Shown here in pieces: positions 14,988 through 27,426 of a DNA stretch of 32,446 bases (position 1 is its first letter; every line of letters begins with the position of its first letter). Both the position numbers and the translations under genes were made by a program. The stretch lies in contig CACZUK010000050.1 in the NCBI GenBank assembly GCA_902784305.1, forward strand, positions 1 to 32,446, read 5' to 3'. Under the pieces are notes generated by a model. That model worked only from the letters and a program-made list of their open reading frames with translations. It was not told the DNA's origin and made no database searches. The stretch comes from Oscillospiraceae bacterium (GTDB taxonomy: Bacteria > Bacillota > Clostridia > Oscillospirales > Oscillospiraceae).

Positions 14988-15016
14988 AAGATACCATACT
15001 CCGGCTCAAAAGTCAA
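14988..15016 (-). promoter_or_regulatory. Promoter of the candidate ncRNA
   Basis: Minus strand TTGACT (15011-15016), 17 bp, TATCTT (14988-14993). Confidence 0.6.
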
Positions 15017-15069
15017 GCACTTTTTAAAAGTTTTTTGTTATTTTGTATCGCAGTAACAGAAGCGCGTAA

Positions 15070-15103
15070 CAGCCCTCCGGACGGACAGGCCGCCGGGGGG
15101 CTG
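15070..15103 (-). terminator. Hairpin after the ClC gene, probable terminator
   Basis: An 11-bp G/C stem (CAGCCCTCCGG at 15070-15080 with CCGGGGGGCTG at 15093-15103) lies just past the ClC stop codon. The T-run on the minus side is poor. Confidence 0.5.
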
Positions 15104-15111
15104 CGCTTTTC

Positions 15112-16470
15112 TTATCGATGCCGGGGACTGGGGGCAAATTCGCCGCGGCGCTCCCGGCCGAAGTACTCCTCGTGGCCGGTTTTGTCGATGAGCACCGTTT
15201 TCGTCTTGGAATACACAATCTTTTGCTCGTGATAGAGGCCCGTGTAGCCGCTGAGCATGTAGCTCACCGCCACCGCCAGCGCCAGAGGTGCCACGCTCAC
15301 CCCGCTGAAGAGCTCGTAGCCCAGCAGAATCGAGGTCAGCGGCGAGTTGGTCACGCCGCAAAATACGCTGACCATGCCCACCGCCGCGCTGAAGCTGGCC
15401 GAAAGCCCCAGAGACGGGCCAATCAGACAGCCGAAGGCCGCGCCCACAAAGAAGGAGGGCACAATCTCGCCGCCCTTGTAGCCCGCCGCCAGCGTCGCGC
15501 CGGTGAAGAGGATTTTCAGCACAAAGGACCAGGGCGCCGCCCGGCCCTCCAGCGCCTGGGCGATGATGTTCATGCCCGCGCCGTTGTAGTCCGTGCCGAA
15601 GAGCAGGGTCAGGACGATGACCAGCACACCGCCCGCCAGGACCCGGGTCCAGCGCCTGCCGCAGCAGCGCTGATAGAGCATCCGAAAGCCGTGCATGCTC
15701 CGGCAGAACAGATTCGCCAGCATACCGCACAGAGCGCCCAGCACAATCAGCTTCGCCATGCTGTCCGGACTCACCACCGCGCCGCCGTGAACCAGAAAGC
15801 GGGTGCCCGGGCAGCCCAGACGGCGGGCGATGAGGTTGGAGAGCATGGAGGAGACAAAGCAGGGGACAATGGCCGAATACTGCATCATGCCCACGCTCTC
15901 CACCTCCATGGCGAAGACCGAGGCCGCCAGCGGCGTCCCAAACAGCGCCGAGAAGCCCGCCGCCATGCCCGTCATGGTGGCAATGCGCTCGTCCTGTTCG
16001 TCCAGCTTGATGAAGCGCCCCACCGCCGCGCTCAGGCCGCCGCCGATTTGCAGCGCCGCGCCCTCCCGGCCCGCCGAGCCGCCGCAGAGATGGGTCAGCG
16101 TCGTGGCGATGAAAATCAGCGGCACCATGGTCAGGCGCAGATACCGCGGCTCCCGGGCGCTCTCCAGCACGCCGTCCGTGCCGGCGTCGTCGGACATGTC
16201 AAAGAGCTGATACAGCCCCACAATGACCAGACCCGCCAGCGGCAGGCAGAACAGCAGCCACGGGTGCGCCAGCCGCGTCCGGGTGGCCCACTCCACCGCG
16301 TGATGAAAGGCCGCGCCCGCCGGGCCCACCACGCAGCCCACCACCAGCGCAATCACCAGCCAGCGCACAAAGGCCTGACCCTCCCGGCCCAGGTAGAGCT
16401 GAAAGCGTCGCCACAGCCTCAGCAGCTCCCCCAGCAAATCCGCGTACGTCTCCTTTACCGTTTCCAACAT
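15112..16470 (-). CDS. ClC-family anion channel/antiporter (CLC-F-like features)
   Basis: This is a membrane anion transporter of 452 residues with about ten or more hydrophobic helices. The ClC gating motif is present: GSAGREGAALQIG with the gating glutamate at residue 136. The chloride-type GSGIP motif is missing (AGTDGVLE instead), and the later motif is GYKGGEIVPSFFVGAAFG with Glu335. A GGE-x-x-P form with a glutamate here is characteristic of fluoride/proton (CLC-F) antiporters, although the threonine normally two residues on is Val337. Fluoride export is therefore plausible but unproven; chloride remains possible. I saw no fluoride riboswitch upstream. The ATG at 16470 follows AAGAGG; an ATG at 16527 is possible but has no ribosome site. 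Confidence 0.85.
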   Translation of the reverse strand: MLETVKETYADLLGELLRLWRRFQLYLGREGQAFVRWLVIALVVGCVVGPAGAAFHHAVEWATRTRLAHPWLLFCLPLAGLVIVGLYQLFDMSDDAGTDGVLESAREPRYLRLTMVPLIFIATTLTHLCGGSAGREGAALQIGGGLSAAVGRFIKLDEQDERIATMTGMAAGFSALFGTPLAASVFAMEVESVGMMQYSAIVPCFVSSMLSNLIARRLGCPGTRFLVHGGAVVSPDSMAKLIVLGALCGMLANLFCRSMHGFRMLYQRCCGRRWTRVLAGGVLVIVLTLLFGTDYNGAGMNIIAQALEGRAAPWSFVLKILFTGATLAAGYKGGEIVPSFFVGAAFGCLIGPSLGLSASFSAAVGMVSVFCGVTNSPLTSILLGYELFSGVSVAPLALAVAVSYMLSGYTGLYHEQKIVYSKTKTVLIDKTGHEEYFGRERRGEFAPSPRHR

Positions 16471-16561
16471 GACGACAGGAACCTCTTTTCTCCTCTTCCA
16501 TGCGGTCTTTCCATTTTTCCAATACACCTGGGGATTATACCACGCCGCCCCGGCGGTTTCC

Positions 16562-16602
16562 AGAGCAAAAAGTGCCGCTCCGGAGGCCCCGAAGCGGCGT
16601 TT
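16562..16602 (-). terminator. Terminator after the 55-residue protein gene
   Basis: Stem GCCGCT/AGCGGC (roughly 16574-16599, with further pairing in the loop) is followed on the minus strand by CACTTTTT. It lies about 10 bp past the stop at 16609 and upstream of the ClC gene. Confidence 0.65.
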
Positions 16603-16608
16603 TCTTGT

Positions 16609-16776
16609 TCATTCTGTGGATTGTGCCCGCTCCAGACGCAGCAGGTAGCGCTCGGAGTCCTCCGTGGTCAGCTCGATGCAGTCCTTCTCCGGATTCCAGC
16701 GCAGGTCCCGGACGGCCAGGTAGCGGTATTCTCCGATGGCCTCCAGCAGAAGGTCCTTCAGCACCTCTGTTGTCAT
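16609..16776 (-). CDS. Small hypothetical protein, 55 residues
   Basis: This short minus-strand gene begins with ATG at 16776, preceded by GGAAGGAG at a spacing of about 11 bp. It encodes a soluble, charged peptide (MTTEVLKDLLLEAIGEYRYL, then AVRDLRWNPEKDCIELTTED, ending LRLERAQSTE). It has no signal peptide, membrane segment or known motif. A good promoter upstream (16865-16894) and a terminator downstream support it as a real transcription unit. It lies divergent to the ribbon-helix-helix gene. Function unknown. Confidence 0.65.
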   Translation of the reverse strand: MTTEVLKDLLLEAIGEYRYLAVRDLRWNPEKDCIELTTEDSERYLLRLERAQSTE

Positions 16777-16864
16777 AGATTTATCCACTCCTTCCGAAGA
16801 AATGCCCCTTTTGACTCTGAAATGGCATTATTAAACTGTTAGAAAGACATAATTCCGCTTTTTT

Positions 16865-16894
16865 ATGATACCACTTCGGTTATGATTACGTCAA
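16865..16894 (-). promoter_or_regulatory. Promoter of the 55-residue protein gene
   Basis: Minus strand TTGACG (16889-16894), 18 bp, TATCAT (16865-16870), about 90 bp upstream of the start codon. It overlaps the region where the divergent ribbon-helix-helix gene would be transcribed from. Confidence 0.6.
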
Positions 16895-16913
16895 GCCGAA
16901 ATGGGGTGATAGT

Positions 16914-17111
16914 TTGAAAAAAGAGGAAAGCAGGCTGAGCGTGCGCATCAACCGGGAGCTGGCCCGGAAGCTGTCCTATATCGCGGCCTACTACGGCAGG
17001 AGCCTGAACGGTCAAATCTACTGGCTGGCCAGAATGGAGATTGAACGCTTCGAGAAGGAGATCGGGCCCATCCGTCTGGAGGATTTGGAGGAGTACTATT
17101 CGGGAACCTGA
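16914..17111 (+). CDS. Arc-type ribbon-helix-helix protein
   Basis: This encodes a 65-residue probable DNA-binding protein. The beta-strand RLSVRINRELARKLSYIAAY followed by YGRSLNGQIYWLARMEIERF fits the Arc/MetJ ribbon-helix-helix pattern (one strand, two helices, conserved GRS-x-N turn). The start is TTG at 16914 with GGGGTG six bases upstream, a weak site; no better start exists. It is divergent from the 55-residue protein gene, and the shared ~140-bp region would be an obvious place for it to bind. It has no toxin gene beside it, so an antitoxin role is not supported. Confidence 0.75.
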   Translation: MKKEESRLSVRINRELARKLSYIAAYYGRSLNGQIYWLARMEIERFEKEIGPIRLEDLEEYYSGT

Positions 17112-17116
17112 CAGAG

Positions 17117-17152
17117 CAAAACCGGGGGCATCGGTTTCGACGCCCCCGGTCT
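17117..17152. terminator. Bidirectional terminator between the RHH gene and clpB
   Basis: Perfect stem ACCGGGGGC (17121-17129) with GCCCCCGGT (17142-17150). The minus side has TTTT, serving clpB, which converges with the plus-strand gene. The 17200-17225 stretch next to it has a direct repeat of ATTGTGCATT overlapping the clpB stop. Confidence 0.65.
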
Positions 17153-17221
17153 GCCTTGTATGGGTTTGAGGAGCTACGGACAGAGTTCCTCAAGCCGCCA
17201 TTGTGCATTGTGAATTGTGCA

Positions 17222-19783
<2,562 letters not shown>

Positions 19784-19907
19784 AGCAATCCTTCCTTTCC
19801 GACCCCACCGAGTGCCAGAAATTTGGGGGATGCACCGGGGGTCTCCCTGTTGTCTGGGCTCAGTATAGGACAGAGAATCGAAAAAAGGATGAACAGACTG
19901 TGAATTT

Positions 19908-19934
19908 TTAGCAGTCTGTTTTTAAGAGTGCTAA
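19908..19934 (-). promoter_or_regulatory. CIRCE operator (HrcA binding site) upstream of clpB
   Basis: On the minus strand TTAGCACTC-N9-GACTGCTAA, one mismatch from the consensus TTAGCACTC-N9-GAGTGCTAA. A TATACT box with a weak -35 lies between it and clpB. This predicts repression by HrcA and heat-shock induction. Confidence 0.85.
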
Positions 19935-19941
19935 ATCCGAC

Positions 19942-19974
19942 GAAGGGAAAGCGGGACGGCTCACACCGTCCCGC
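19942..19974 (-). terminator. Terminator of ftsH
   Basis: Perfect 9-bp stem GCGGGACGG (19951-19959) with CCGTCCCGC (19966-19974), loop of 6, then TTTCCCTT on the minus strand. It begins 8 bp after the ftsH stop codon. Confidence 0.75.
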
Positions 19975-19981
19975 CTGTGCG

Positions 19982-22123
<2,142 letters not shown>

Positions 22124-22236
22124 TCGGAAACCTTCTTCCTGAATCCCGGACACTGGGTCCGTCGGGTGATCCGCGGCGGACAGAAAGGGGCGCATCCGTC
22201 CCGGCCGCGCTCGCACAAATGTGCGCTGCACCGGTT

Positions 22237-22265
22237 ACTATACCATACTCTTTGGAGAATTACAA
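22237..22265 (-). promoter_or_regulatory. Sigma-A promoter of ftsH
   Basis: Minus strand TTGTAA (22260-22265), 17 bp, TATAGT (22237-22242). It predicts a ~105-nt leader before the TTG start. Confidence 0.7.
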
Positions 22266-22344
22266 GAAAATCCAGTTGAACAATTTGTAAAAATGCAAAA
22301 AGACCCGGGCGGAAAGTTTTGAAACTTTTTCTTTTTTAAGCGGA

Positions 22345-22360
22345 GGAACTGTGCTATACT
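22345..22360 (+). promoter_or_regulatory. Extended -10 promoter of rlmB
   Basis: TGC-TATACT with the -10 at 22355-22360 and a T-rich, non-consensus -35, about 50 bp before rlmB. These 16 bp are identical to the lipoprotein promoter at 2428-2443 (minus). Confidence 0.6.
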
Positions 22361-22410
22361 ATAAGCTGTGACACCAGCGCGTCCCGCCGGGCGCGCAGAG
22401 AGGGAAGCAT

Positions 22411-23208
22411 ATGAGCGAAGAAAAAAAGAGAAAGCCTCCCCGCCGGGACGACAGAGCCCGGGACCAGGAGGCCGACGGCCTCATCGAGGGCCGCAACGCC
22501 GTCATCGAAGCCCTGCGCTCCGGCACGGCCATTGATAAAATCTACATCGCCAAGGGGGATACGGACGCCGCTCTGGGCCACATCGCCGCCAAGGGCAAGG
22601 CTGCGGGCGCCGTGGTGGTGAACGTGGACCGGCGCAAGCTGGATTTCATGTCCCGCACCCACTCCCATCAGGGCGTCATCGCCATTTCCGCCGTGCGGGA
22701 GTACGCCGAGGTGGAGGACCTGCTCCAGCGGGCCCGGGAGCGGGGCGAGCAGCCCCTGCTGGTGGTCTGCGACGAGCTCTCTGACCCCCACAACCTGGGA
22801 GCGGTCATCCGCACCGCCGAGTGCGCCGGGGCCCACGGGGTCATCATCCCCAAGCGCCGCAGCGCGGGGCTCACCGCCGTGGTGGCCAAGACCAGCGCGG
22901 GCGCCGTGGCCCATCTGCCCGTGGCCCGGGTGCCCAACCTGACCCAGACCCTTCAGGACCTCAAAAAGCAGGGCATCTGGGTCTTCGGCACCGCCGCCGA
23001 CGGGGAAACCGCCCTCTATGACGCGGATTTGAAGGGCCCCGCGGCCCTGGTCATCGGCAGCGAGGGCAGCGGCATGAGCCGTCTGGTGGCTCAGCAGTGC
23101 GATTTCCGGCTCAGCATCCCCATGCGGGGCAGGCTCAACTCCCTGAACGCCTCCGCGGCCGCCGCCATCGTGCTCTACGAGGCTGTGCGCCAGCGATTGG
23201 GCCGCTGA
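22411..23208 (+). CDS. rlmB: 23S rRNA (guanosine-2'-O-)-methyltransferase RlmB, TrmH family
   Basis: This is a SpoU/TrmH-family (SPOUT knot) methyltransferase expected to methylate the ribose of G2251 in 23S rRNA using S-adenosylmethionine. It has 265 residues. The N-terminal substrate-binding domain (GLIEGRNAVIEALRSG) is followed by the three SPOUT motifs: DPHNLGAVIRTAECAGAHGV with N128 and R134, VIGSEGSGMS (214-223) and IPMRGRLNSLNASAAAAIVL. A basic ~20-residue extension precedes the domain. The start at 22411 follows AGAGAGGGAAG. It is probably co-transcribed with the large membrane protein 60 bp downstream. YsgA-type or other TrmH paralogues cannot be fully excluded. Confidence 0.9.
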   Translation: MSEEKKRKPPRRDDRARDQEADGLIEGRNAVIEALRSGTAIDKIYIAKGDTDAALGHIAAKGKAAGAVVVNVDRRKLDFMSRTHSHQGVIAISAVREYAEVEDLLQRARERGEQPLLVVCDELSDPHNLGAVIRTAECAGAHGVIIPKRRSAGLTAVVAKTSAGAVAHLPVARVPNLTQTLQDLKKQGIWVFGTAADGETALYDADLKGPAALVIGSEGSGMSRLVAQQCDFRLSIPMRGRLNSLNASAAAAIVLYEAVRQRLGR

Positions 23209-23268
23209 GCACCCATCACCCAGAAAAATGGGTCAAATGCTGTGATTTGACAGAAGGAAGAAACATTC

Positions 23269-25848
23269 ATGGATACTTTTCGCAAATGGAATCCCGTGGA
23301 GGACCTGGAGGACACCGACGCGCTGCTCAACAGCGGGGCCAAGCCCGACGAGTCGGAGTTCTCTCTGGAGGACATCCTCCAGGAATACGGTGCGGACGAG
23401 CTGCCCGTGATGAAGGAGGCCCACCGCAAGCCCCTTCCCGTGCTGGAGGAGATGCAGGAGCTGGAGCAGTCCCTGACCGCCCCGCCCGAGGAGCCGGAGC
23501 CGTCGGAGGAGCCTGAAAAGCCCGCCGAGACCGTTCCGCCCGCGCCTGTGCTCCTCTTCCCGGAGCGGCAGGAGCCCGAGGAGCCGGAGCCCGAACCGGA
23601 GCCGGAGGAGCCTGAAACTGAGCCGGAACCGGAGCCGGAACCCGAGCCTGAGAATCCGCCGGAGCCGGAGCAAGCCCCCGCGGAGGAGGAAGCCGCGTCC
23701 GAAGCGCCGGAGGAGGAGCCCATGGACGCCAGCGCCACCGCGGCCTTCATCGGACAGCAGGTGAGCCGTGCCATCACTCAGCAGGAGGAGGAGAACACGG
23801 AGCACAACACCACGGTGAACGGCCTGCGGCAGTTCTTCGTGGAGGCCCGCCGCCGCACCGCGGAGAAGAAGCTGCGCCGGGAGCAGCAGCTACGGGAAAA
23901 GGCTGCCGCCGCCGCCATGGCCGAAGCCGCCGCCGCGGTGAAGGAAGAGGAGGAGCTGGAGAAGGAGGAGGCCAAGGTGGTCGCCATGCCGGTGTCTCCC
24001 ATGCAGCCCCTTCGCCGGAGCTTTGGCCGGATTCAGGACAAGGCCAACGACTTCGCCGACAACATGTACAACCAGGCCGCAACTCCCGAGGAGGACAAGA
24101 AGGGCACCTACGTCTCCGCCATCGACACCGAGGACGAGGTGGAGGACCCCGGCGCCCCCCGCCGGGCCGGAAACGCCCCGCGGCCCAAAAAGCGCTACGC
24201 CGGCGCGCCGGACACCTCCGCGGAGGAGCTGGCCGCCCGGTATCGGCTGGGCCTCCAGTTCCTCCGCCAGAGAATCTACTATGTGCTGCTCATCGCCCTG
24301 GCCGCCCTGTATCTCTCCGTTGCCCCCAGTCTGAACCTGCCCCTGCCGGGCGTGCTGACGGGGCACCGGGTGGCCTCCGCCATCCTGACCTGGGTGCTGG
24401 CCTTTGGCAGCGCGGTGGGTCTGGACGTGCTGTGGCTGGGCATGACCGCCCCCTTCCGGGGCAGGCCCGGGATGCACAGTCTCACCGCGCTGGCGGTCAT
24501 CGCCACCCTGCTGGACGGCCTGTATTCCACCTTTGTGGGCCGGGACGGCCCCCTGCCCTTCGCGGGCATGGCGCTGATGGGCCTGTTCTTCGCCATGGTG
24601 GGCACCTATCAGCGCAAGCTGGCCCTCTACCTGGCCTGCCGCACCGCCGCGGGCGCCGCGCAGCCCTACCGCGTGACGCTGGACGAGGGCAAGTGGAAGA
24701 ATATGCCGGCCTTCTGCAAGGAATCCGGCACCTCCAGAGACTTTGGCAGCCAGATTCAGGGCATGGACGGCGCGGAGCGCATCTACCGGGTGTGCGTGCC
24801 CGTGCTCGCCGCCGCCGCCCTGGTGGGCGCGCTGGTGGCCTCCGTGGGCCGGGGCCATCCGACCATGGTCACCTGGTGCCTGTCCGCCATTCTGGTGGCC
24901 TGCGCGCCCCTCACCGGCCTGATGTCCTTCGGCTACCCCTATCTGCGCCTGACCCGGCGGCTGGACCGCTCCGGCGCCGTGCTGGCGGGCTGGGACGGCG
25001 TGGAGTCCATGACCGGCAAGGCCAACATTCTGGTCAAGGATGAGGATTTGTTCCCTGAGGGCAGCATCAGCGTCAAGTCCATCAAGCACGCCGAGGACGT
25101 GTCCCTGGAGAAGCTCACCGGCTGCACCGCCTCCATGCTGCGCTCAGCGGGCAGCGGCCTCTATCACATCTTCGACTCCGAGCTGCGGCGTCAGGGTGGC
25201 TTCTACCGCCGGGTGGACGACCTCCAGTGCTATGAGGCCGGCGGCCTGAGCGCCGACATCCGGGAGGAGCAGGTGTTGGTGGGCACCTACGGCTTCATGA
25301 CCGTCATGGGCGTGCCCCTGGAGAGCGGCATCAAGGTCAAGCAGGCGGTTTACTGCGTCATCAACCGCCGTTTGCAGGGCGTGTTCTTCCTGCTGTACGA
25401 TATGTCCCACTATGCCAGGACCGCCATGAGCGCTCTGGTGCGCAGCGGCGTGCGGCCGGTGCTGGTGACCCGGGACTTCAACGTCATCCCCAGTATGCTG
25501 CAAAAGCTCTTCGGCCTGCCCGTGGAGGAGATGGAATACCCGCCCATCCAGCGGCGGCGGGAGCTCTCCGAGCCCGGCGAGCCCCACAACAGCGTGCTGG
25601 GCGCGCTGCTGACCCGGGAGGGCATGGGCGCCTACTCCGACGCCGTCATCGGCGGGCGCAGGCTCTACACGGTGGTGCGCCTGAACGCGGTGCTCTCCGT
25701 GCTGGCCTCCGCGGTGGGGCTGGTGTTCTCCTTCCTGATGACCTGCATGCAGGCCTTCGACTCCCTGAGCCCCACGACCATGCTGGTGTTCCTGCTGCTG
25801 TGGGCGGTGCCCACGCTGGCGATTTCCGGCATTGTGGACCGGTTCTGA
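23269..25848 (+). CDS. P-type-ATPase-like membrane protein lacking catalytic motifs, with acidic N-terminal extension
   Basis: The 859-residue product has an acidic, disordered N-terminal region (1-330) including an E-P dipeptide-repeat stretch (about 72-150) and an Ala/Glu/Lys helix (195-235). Hydrophobic helices follow at about 335-353, 366-390, 403-421, 429-446, 507-527, 533-549, 805-826 and 834-854. The region after the sixth helix reads like a metal-type P-ATPase: ACAPLT in place of the CPC-containing motif, then GAVLAGWDGVESMTGKANIL where G-x-x-I-x-G-x-x-x-E-x-L precedes the phosphorylation site. The DKTGT motif is replaced by VKDEDLFPEG, TGD by TRDF, and no GDGxND is seen; the actuator domain is short and lacks TGE. 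I infer a catalytically dead P-type-ATPase fold. The start at 23269 follows AGAAGGAAG. A terminator follows. Confidence 0.7.
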   Translation: MDTFRKWNPVEDLEDTDALLNSGAKPDESEFSLEDILQEYGADELPVMKEAHRKPLPVLEEMQELEQSLTAPPEEPEPSEEPEKPAETVPPAPVLLFPERQEPEEPEPEPEPEEPETEPEPEPEPEPENPPEPEQAPAEEEAASEAPEEEPMDASATAAFIGQQVSRAITQQEEENTEHNTTVNGLRQFFVEARRRTAEKKLRREQQLREKAAAAAMAEAAAAVKEEEELEKEEAKVVAMPVSPMQPLRRSFGRIQDKANDFADNMYNQAATPEEDKKGTYVSAIDTEDEVEDPGAPRRAGNAPRPKKRYAGAPDTSAEELAARYRLGLQFLRQRIYYVLLIALAALYLSVAPSLNLPLPGVLTGHRVASAILTWVLAFGSAVGLDVLWLGMTAPFRGRPGMHSLTALAVIATLLDGLYSTFVGRDGPLPFAGMALMGLFFAMVGTYQRKLALYLACRTAAGAAQPYRVTLDEGKWKNMPAFCKESGTSRDFGSQIQGMDGAERIYRVCVPVLAAAALVGALVASVGRGHPTMVTWCLSAILVACAPLTGLMSFGYPYLRLTRRLDRSGAVLAGWDGVESMTGKANILVKDEDLFPEGSISVKSIKHAEDVSLEKLTGCTASMLRSAGSGLYHIFDSELRRQGGFYRRVDDLQCYEAGGLSADIREEQVLVGTYGFMTVMGVPLESGIKVKQAVYCVINRRLQGVFFLLYDMSHYARTAMSALVRSGVRPVLVTRDFNVIPSMLQKLFGLPVEEMEYPPIQRRRELSEPGEPHNSVLGALLTREGMGAYSDAVIGGRRLYTVVRLNAVLSVLASAVGLVFSFLMTCMQAFDSLSPTTMLVFLLLWAVPTLAISGIVDRF

Positions 25849-25869
25849 GGGAAACGCTGAAAAAAGACG

Positions 25870-25905
25870 AAACGCCCCGGTTTTCCTGAGAAAACCGGGG
25901 CGTTT
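25870..25905. terminator. Perfect 16-bp hairpin terminator after the P-ATPase-like gene
   Basis: AAACGCCCCGGTTTTC (25870-25885) with its exact complement at 25890-25905, loop CTGA, ending in TTT on the plus strand and rich in T on the minus side. Confidence 0.8.
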
Positions 25906-25911
25906 GACCGT

Positions 25912-25947
25912 AAAAAGGACCCTGCTCCGGGGAGCGGGGTCCCTTTT
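25912..25947 (-). terminator. Terminator of the NfeD/SPFH operon
   Basis: On the minus strand AAAGGGACC...GGGTCC, with GCTCC/GGAGC inside, is followed by TTTTT. It lies about 12 bp after the SPFH stop codon. Confidence 0.75.
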
Positions 25948-25957
25948 GTGTGCATGA

Positions 25958-26872
25958 TTACTTTTCCGCGGCGGCGGGGTCCTCCACGCTCAGCACGCCC
26001 TTGGCGCTGGCGGCCAAACCGGCCAGACCCTGAATCTCCGAGGGGATGATGATCTTGGTGGCCTTGCCGTTGGCGGCGGCCTGGAAGGCCTCCAGGCTCT
26101 TGAGCTTCACCACCTGGTCGTTGGGGGCGGCCTCGTTGAGCATCCGCAGGGCCTCGGCCTGAGCCTGCTGCACCTTCAGAATGGCCTGGGCCTGGGCCTC
26201 GGCCTCCAGCAGCTTGGCCTCCTTGGCGGCCTCGGCGCGCAGCACCAGGCTCTCCTTCTCGCCCTGGGCCACCAGAATCTTGCTCTGCTTCTGGCCCTCG
26301 GCCTGGAGAATGGCCTCACGGCGCTCGCGCTCAGCCTTCATCTGCCGCTCCATGGCGTCCTGAATCTCCTTGGGGGGCATGATGTTCTTCAGCTCCACGC
26401 GGTTGATTTTGATGCCCCAGGGGTCGGTGGCCTCGTCCAGAATCGCCCGCATCTTCGCGTTGACGATGTCGCGGCTGGTCAGGGACTGGTCCAGCTCCAG
26501 CTCGCCGATGATGTTTCTCAGAGTGGTGGCGGTCAGGTTCTCAATGGCCACCATGGGGCGGTCCACACCGTAGGTGTAGAGCTTGGGGTCGGTAATCTGG
26601 TAGAATAGGACGGTGTCAATCTGGATGGTGACGTTGTCCTTGGTGATGACCGGCTGGGGCGGGAAGTCCGCCACCTGCTCCTTCAGGGAGACCTTCCGGG
26701 CCACCCGCTGGAGGAAGGGCACCTTGACGTGAATGCCCACGTCCCACACGGCGTGGAAGGCACCCATGTTCTCCACCACAAAGGCCTGGGACTGGCGCAC
26801 GATGACCAGGTTCCTGGCCAGGATGACCACCACCAGAATGATGAGAATGATGAAAATAATGCGGAATAACAT
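25958..26872 (-). CDS. SPFH/Band 7 membrane protein (stomatin/QmcA type)
   Basis: This is a 304-residue membrane scaffold protein of the SPFH superfamily. One N-terminal membrane anchor (about 2-22) is followed by the Band 7 domain (RQSQAFVVENMGAFHAVWDV, then VKVPFLQRVARKVSLKEQ, VADFPPQPVITKDNV and RNIIGELELDQSLTSRD), and a long Ala/Glu/Gln coiled coil (about 175-255). The end is Ala-rich. The start at 26872 has an AAAGGAGGAG ribosome site. It is preceded by an NfeD gene (20 bp gap); NfeD proteins are usual partners of SPFH proteins in membrane microdomains. The exact role is unknown. Confidence 0.92.
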   Translation of the reverse strand: MLFRIIFIILIILVVVILARNLVIVRQSQAFVVENMGAFHAVWDVGIHVKVPFLQRVARKVSLKEQVADFPPQPVITKDNVTIQIDTVLFYQITDPKLYTYGVDRPMVAIENLTATTLRNIIGELELDQSLTSRDIVNAKMRAILDEATDPWGIKINRVELKNIMPPKEIQDAMERQMKAERERREAILQAEGQKQSKILVAQGEKESLVLRAEAAKEAKLLEAEAQAQAILKVQQAQAEALRMLNEAAPNDQVVKLKSLEAFQAAANGKATKIIIPSEIQGLAGLAASAKGVLSVEDPAAAEK

Positions 26873-26892
26873 CTGAAATCTCCTCCTTTACC

Positions 26893-27363
26893 TCATTGAA
26901 CGGCGGCTTCTCTGGCCGCGGGCTCCACCACCAGCTTCACGCCCTCGATGCGCAGCACCTGCACCTGCTCTCCGGCGAAGATGCGCACATCCTCCGCGCT
27001 GCGGGCGGTCCAGACCTGACCGGCCACCTGCACCTGACCGGTGGCGGCCAGGTTGTCGATGGTTTCCGTGACCACGCCCAGCTGGTTGACCACCCGGTCG
27101 GCGTTGGTGGGGACCTTGCCCTTGGGCTGCATCATCTTCTGGGCCAGAGGCCGGATGAGCAGCAGGGCCGCCAGGCTCACCACCGCGAACACCAGGGCCT
27201 GAATCCACAAATCGGGCACCACGAAGGACACCAACAGCGCCGCAAGCGCCCCCGCCGCGAACCAGATGGAGGTCAAAGCCACGCTGACCCCCTCCAGAAC
27301 GGCGAAGATGACCATCAGCACCAGCCACAGCACGGGCGGCGTCGCGGACAGGAATTGCAACAC
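26893..27363 (-). CDS. Short NfeD-family membrane protein
   Basis: This 156-residue protein has about three N-terminal hydrophobic segments (residues 10-75: VLWLVLMVIFAVLEGVSVAL, IWFAAGALAALLVSFVVPDL, ALVFAVVSLAALLLIRPLAQ). A C-terminal OB-fold-like domain (GVVTETIDNLAATGQVQVAG then QVWTARS) is typical of NfeD. It lacks the serine protease domain of long NfeD proteins. The start is GTG at 27363 with GGAGGGAACT upstream. It forms an operon with the SPFH gene; the pair probably works together at the membrane. Confidence 0.9.
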   Translation of the reverse strand: MLQFLSATPPVLWLVLMVIFAVLEGVSVALTSIWFAAGALAALLVSFVVPDLWIQALVFAVVSLAALLLIRPLAQKMMQPKGKVPTNADRVVNQLGVVTETIDNLAATGQVQVAGQVWTARSAEDVRIFAGEQVQVLRIEGVKLVVEPAAREAAVQ

Positions 27364-27426
27364 AGCAGTTCCCTCCTCTCCTCAGTTTCTGCGTCGGGAG
27401 CCGGAATGGCTCCCATCTGCCTGGTT

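Noticed and set aside
14888-14989. 33-codon plus-strand frame with a good AGGAGG site
   Set aside because: The site is the complement of the ACCTCCT segment of the candidate ncRNA, no plus promoter is visible, and the peptide has no recognisable features. It cannot be excluded, but I prefer the RNA interpretation.
16471-16560. Fluoride riboswitch upstream of the ClC gene
   Set aside because: I looked for the crcB motif and did not find its conserved segments.
16914-17111. Antitoxin of a toxin-antitoxin pair
   Set aside because: The ribbon-helix-helix protein has no adjacent toxin-like gene; the neighbours are clpB and a divergent 55-residue protein with no toxin features.
22124-22231. Upstream ATG extension of ftsH by 36 codons
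   Set aside because: The ATG coincides with the predicted transcription start, has no ribosome site, and the added residues do not look like an FtsH N-terminus.
23480-23720. Regular GAGCCG-type repeats resembling a short tandem array
   Set aside because: They are in-frame Glu-Pro codons within an intact gene and lack unique spacers, so this is not a CRISPR array.
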